A stretch of DNA of 7,374 nucleotides from Bacteroidota bacterium (GTDB lineage Bacteria > Bacteroidota > Ignavibacteria > Kapaibacteriales > UBA2268): positions 1 through 7,374 of the forward strand of contig JAFRQN010000294.1 in NCBI GenBank assembly GCA_017428585.1. The letters run 5' to 3'. The notes under the pieces were generated by a model. It had not been told where the DNA came from and did not search any database. It saw nothing but the letters and a program-made list of their open reading frames with translations. This document shows positions 5,865 through 7,374 of the stretch, one piece after another; positions within the stretch are counted from its first letter, which is position 1; the number at the start of each line of letters is the position of its first letter. A program made the position numbers and the translations under genes.

Positions 5865-7280
5865 CTAGTATCTATAATATTCTGCTTTATATGGACCTTC
5901 AATAGGAACTCCAATGTAATCAGCTTGTTTTTGTGTAAGTTTGGTAAGTTTTACACCAATTCTTGATAAGTGCAATCTTGCAACTTCTTCGTCTAAATGT
6001 TTTGGCAATCGATATACACCAACATCATATTTATTTTTGTTTAAATCTATTTGTGCTAACACTTGGTTTGTAAATGAATTACTCATCACAAATGATGGAT
6101 GTCCAGTTGCACAGCCTAGATTGACTAAACGTCCATCTGCCAATAAGAAAATAGATTTTCCATCTTCAAATGTATATTTATCAACCTGTGGTTTAATATT
6201 AGTAATTTTTATGTTTTTATATTCTTTTAATCGTGAAACCTGAATTTCATTATCAAAATGACCGATATTACAAACAATAGCTTGATCCTGCATTTTTAGC
6301 ATATCTTCTAAAGTAATAACATCACAATTGCCAGTAGTAGTTACAAAGATGTTGGCTTCTTTTACAGCATCTTCTAATAATGTAACCTCAAATCCTTCCA
6401 TTGCTGCTTGTAATGCACATATAGGATCTATTTCTGTTATTAACACTCTCGCACCATAGCTTCTCATAGAATGAGCACAGCCTTTTCCTACATCTCCATA
6501 TCCAAGTACACACACTACTTTTCCAGCAATCATAACATCAGTAGCACGTTTTATACCATCTGCTAAAGATTCTCTACATCCATATAGGTTGTCAAATTTA
6601 GATTTTGTTACAGAATCATTTACGTTTATAGCTGGTACTAATAATTCTTTGCGATTCATCATTTGATATAAGCGATGAACACCTGTTGTTGTTTCCTCTG
6701 AAATTCCTTTCAATTCTTTTACTATGTTATGCCATTTATGATTATCAGCAGAATACAACTTTTTCAAAATATTTAATATTGCTTTTTCTTCGGCATTTTT
6801 TGGTTCAGCATTAAGTAATTCAGGATTGTTTTCTCCATAATATCCTTTATGAACAATCAGAGTTGCATCTCCACCATCATCTACTATTAATTGAGGTCCT
6901 AAGTTATTAGGAAATGATAAAGCCTGTAAAGTACACCACCAATATTCTTCTATTGTTTCACCTTTCCAAGCGAAAACAGGAATGCCTGCAGCTGCTATTG
7001 CTGCTGCTGCATGATCTTGAGTTGAATATATGTTACAGCTGGCCCAGCGTACATCAGCTCCGAGAGCAACTAATGTCTCTATTAAAACAGCTGTTTGTAT
7101 CGTCATATGAAGAGATCCTGTTATTCTTATACCATTTAGAGGTTTGGTATCTGCATATTTTTGACGAATTGCCATTAATCCAGGCATTTCTTTTTCTGCT
7201 ATTTCTATTTCTTTGCGTCCAAAATCTTTTAATGATATGTCTGCTATTTTATAAGGTAGATTTGATATTAAATTTTCCAT
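5865..7280 (-). CDS. ahcY: S-adenosylhomocysteine hydrolase (adenosylhomocysteinase)
   Basis: Cytoplasmic NAD-dependent enzyme that reversibly splits S-adenosylhomocysteine into adenosine and homocysteine. It removes the inhibitory product of SAM-dependent methylation. It is 471 residues, the length of the long-form enzymes. Aligned by motif with human AHCY, the catalytic set is complete: His58 (LHMT), Asp135 (DDGGDAT), Glu196 (SEETTTG), Lys226 and Asp230 (NDSVTKSKFDN), Asn231 and Cys235. The NAD site is GYGDVGKG (260-267). The segment around 145-190 is the roughly 40-residue insertion known from plant and many bacterial enzymes and absent from the mammalian form. Near the C-terminus ADGRLVNLGCATGHP (381-395) is conserved and the protein ends YKAEYYRY, where YKPxxYRY is usual. 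The ATG at 7280 fits the family; no Shine-Dalgarno is visible. It is the first minus-strand gene in view and is tightly followed by ribF. Confidence 0.98.
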   Translation of the reverse strand: MENLISNLPYKIADISLKDFGRKEIEIAEKEMPGLMAIRQKYADTKPLNGIRITGSLHMTIQTAVLIETLVALGADVRWASCNIYSTQDHAAAAIAAAGIPVFAWKGETIEEYWWCTLQALSFPNNLGPQLIVDDGGDATLIVHKGYYGENNPELLNAEPKNAEEKAILNILKKLYSADNHKWHNIVKELKGISEETTTGVHRLYQMMNRKELLVPAINVNDSVTKSKFDNLYGCRESLADGIKRATDVMIAGKVVCVLGYGDVGKGCAHSMRSYGARVLITEIDPICALQAAMEGFEVTLLEDAVKEANIFVTTTGNCDVITLEDMLKMQDQAIVCNIGHFDNEIQVSRLKEYKNIKITNIKPQVDKYTFEDGKSIFLLADGRLVNLGCATGHPSFVMSNSFTNQVLAQIDLNKNKYDVGVYRLPKHLDEEVARLHLSRIGVKLTKLTQKQADYIGVPIEGPYKAEYYRY

Positions 7281-7315
7281 AGTTTGTTTATTTAGTTTTT
7301 TTTATTTTAAAAACT

Positions 7316-7346
7316 CTAAAATACGTAATAATTTGCTATTTACAAT
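7316..7346 (-). promoter_or_regulatory. Possible Bacteroidota-type promoter for ahcY-ribF
   Basis: Read on the minus strand: ATTG (7346-7343), a 19-base spacer, then TATTTTAG (7323-7316). One base departs from each half of the TTTG / TAnnTTTG consensus. A start near 7308-7312 would give a leader of about 30 bases before the ATG. It is weaker than the other two promoters and the region is nearly all A/T, so it is tentative. Confidence 0.35.
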
Positions 7347-7374
7347 AAAATATTTATAACTTTATTATAAAAAA

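Noticed and set aside
6914..7282. Plus-strand open frame of 122 codons opposite ahcY
   Set aside because: Antisense shadow of a fully conserved enzyme gene; Leu-rich low-complexity translation and no independent start signals.
7281..7374. SAH or SAM riboswitch in front of ahcY
   Set aside because: The visible 94 bases are nearly all A/T, without the G/C-containing conserved helices these riboswitches need; only a 7-bp A/T stem (7353-7359/7365-7371) is seen.
1..7374. Mobile element, defence system, CRISPR array, tRNA or rRNA gene
   Set aside because: No transposase, terminal repeats, spaced repeat array or cloverleaf-like sequence was found; all substantial genes are core functions.

Overview
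This is an AT-rich piece of a core bacterial chromosome, with seven protein-coding genes and no sign of mobile DNA, CRISPR, tRNA or rRNA. It most likely comes from the Fibrobacterota-Chlorobiota-Bacteroidota (FCB) group, Bacteroidota or a near relative. Three things point there. The gene order rplM-rpsI-rpsB-tsf is the one familiar from Bacteroidota. The S2 and S9 proteins carry FCB-like sequence (S2 with the GIVDTNTDP / PIPANDD stretch; S9 ending ARKRFQFSKR, with a body that looks rather Chlorobi/Ignavibacteria-like). Two ribosomal-protein genes are preceded by a TTTG-N20-TATTTTTG element that matches the Bacteroidota -33/-7 promoter consensus exactly. The strong A+T bias would suit a host-associated or streamlined genome, but the window alone cannot show that. 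No finer placement is justified.

Layout, plus strand: the 3' part of a sodium-coupled amino-acid transporter of the NSS/SNF family (2-1321, start cut off by the window edge); then, behind its own promoter, rplM (L13), rpsI (S9), rpsB (S2) and tsf (EF-Ts) up to 4392. Two non-coding elements sit inside this cluster: a compact, pseudoknot-capable fold at 2412-2473 before rpsB, and a perfect 20-bp hairpin at 3434-3478 between rpsB and tsf. A symmetric hairpin at 4428-4466 separates tsf from the convergent genes and can end transcription from both sides.

Layout, minus strand (read right to left): ahcY (S-adenosylhomocysteine hydrolase, 7280-5865), ribF (FAD synthetase/riboflavin kinase, 5853-4900; only 11 bp after ahcY) and rpsO (S15, 4767-4501), which has its own Bacteroidota-type promoter. 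ribF next to rpsO is a widespread arrangement; ahcY lies where truB often does.

The genes serve translation (four ribosomal proteins and the EF-Tu exchange factor), flavin cofactor synthesis, the methyl cycle and amino-acid uptake. I found no novel multi-gene system. The most interesting material is regulatory RNA and promoter architecture: the rpsB leader fold, the rpsB/tsf hairpin, the matched promoters and an inverted repeat overlapping the rplM promoter. All intergenic gaps are shorter than about 210 bases.
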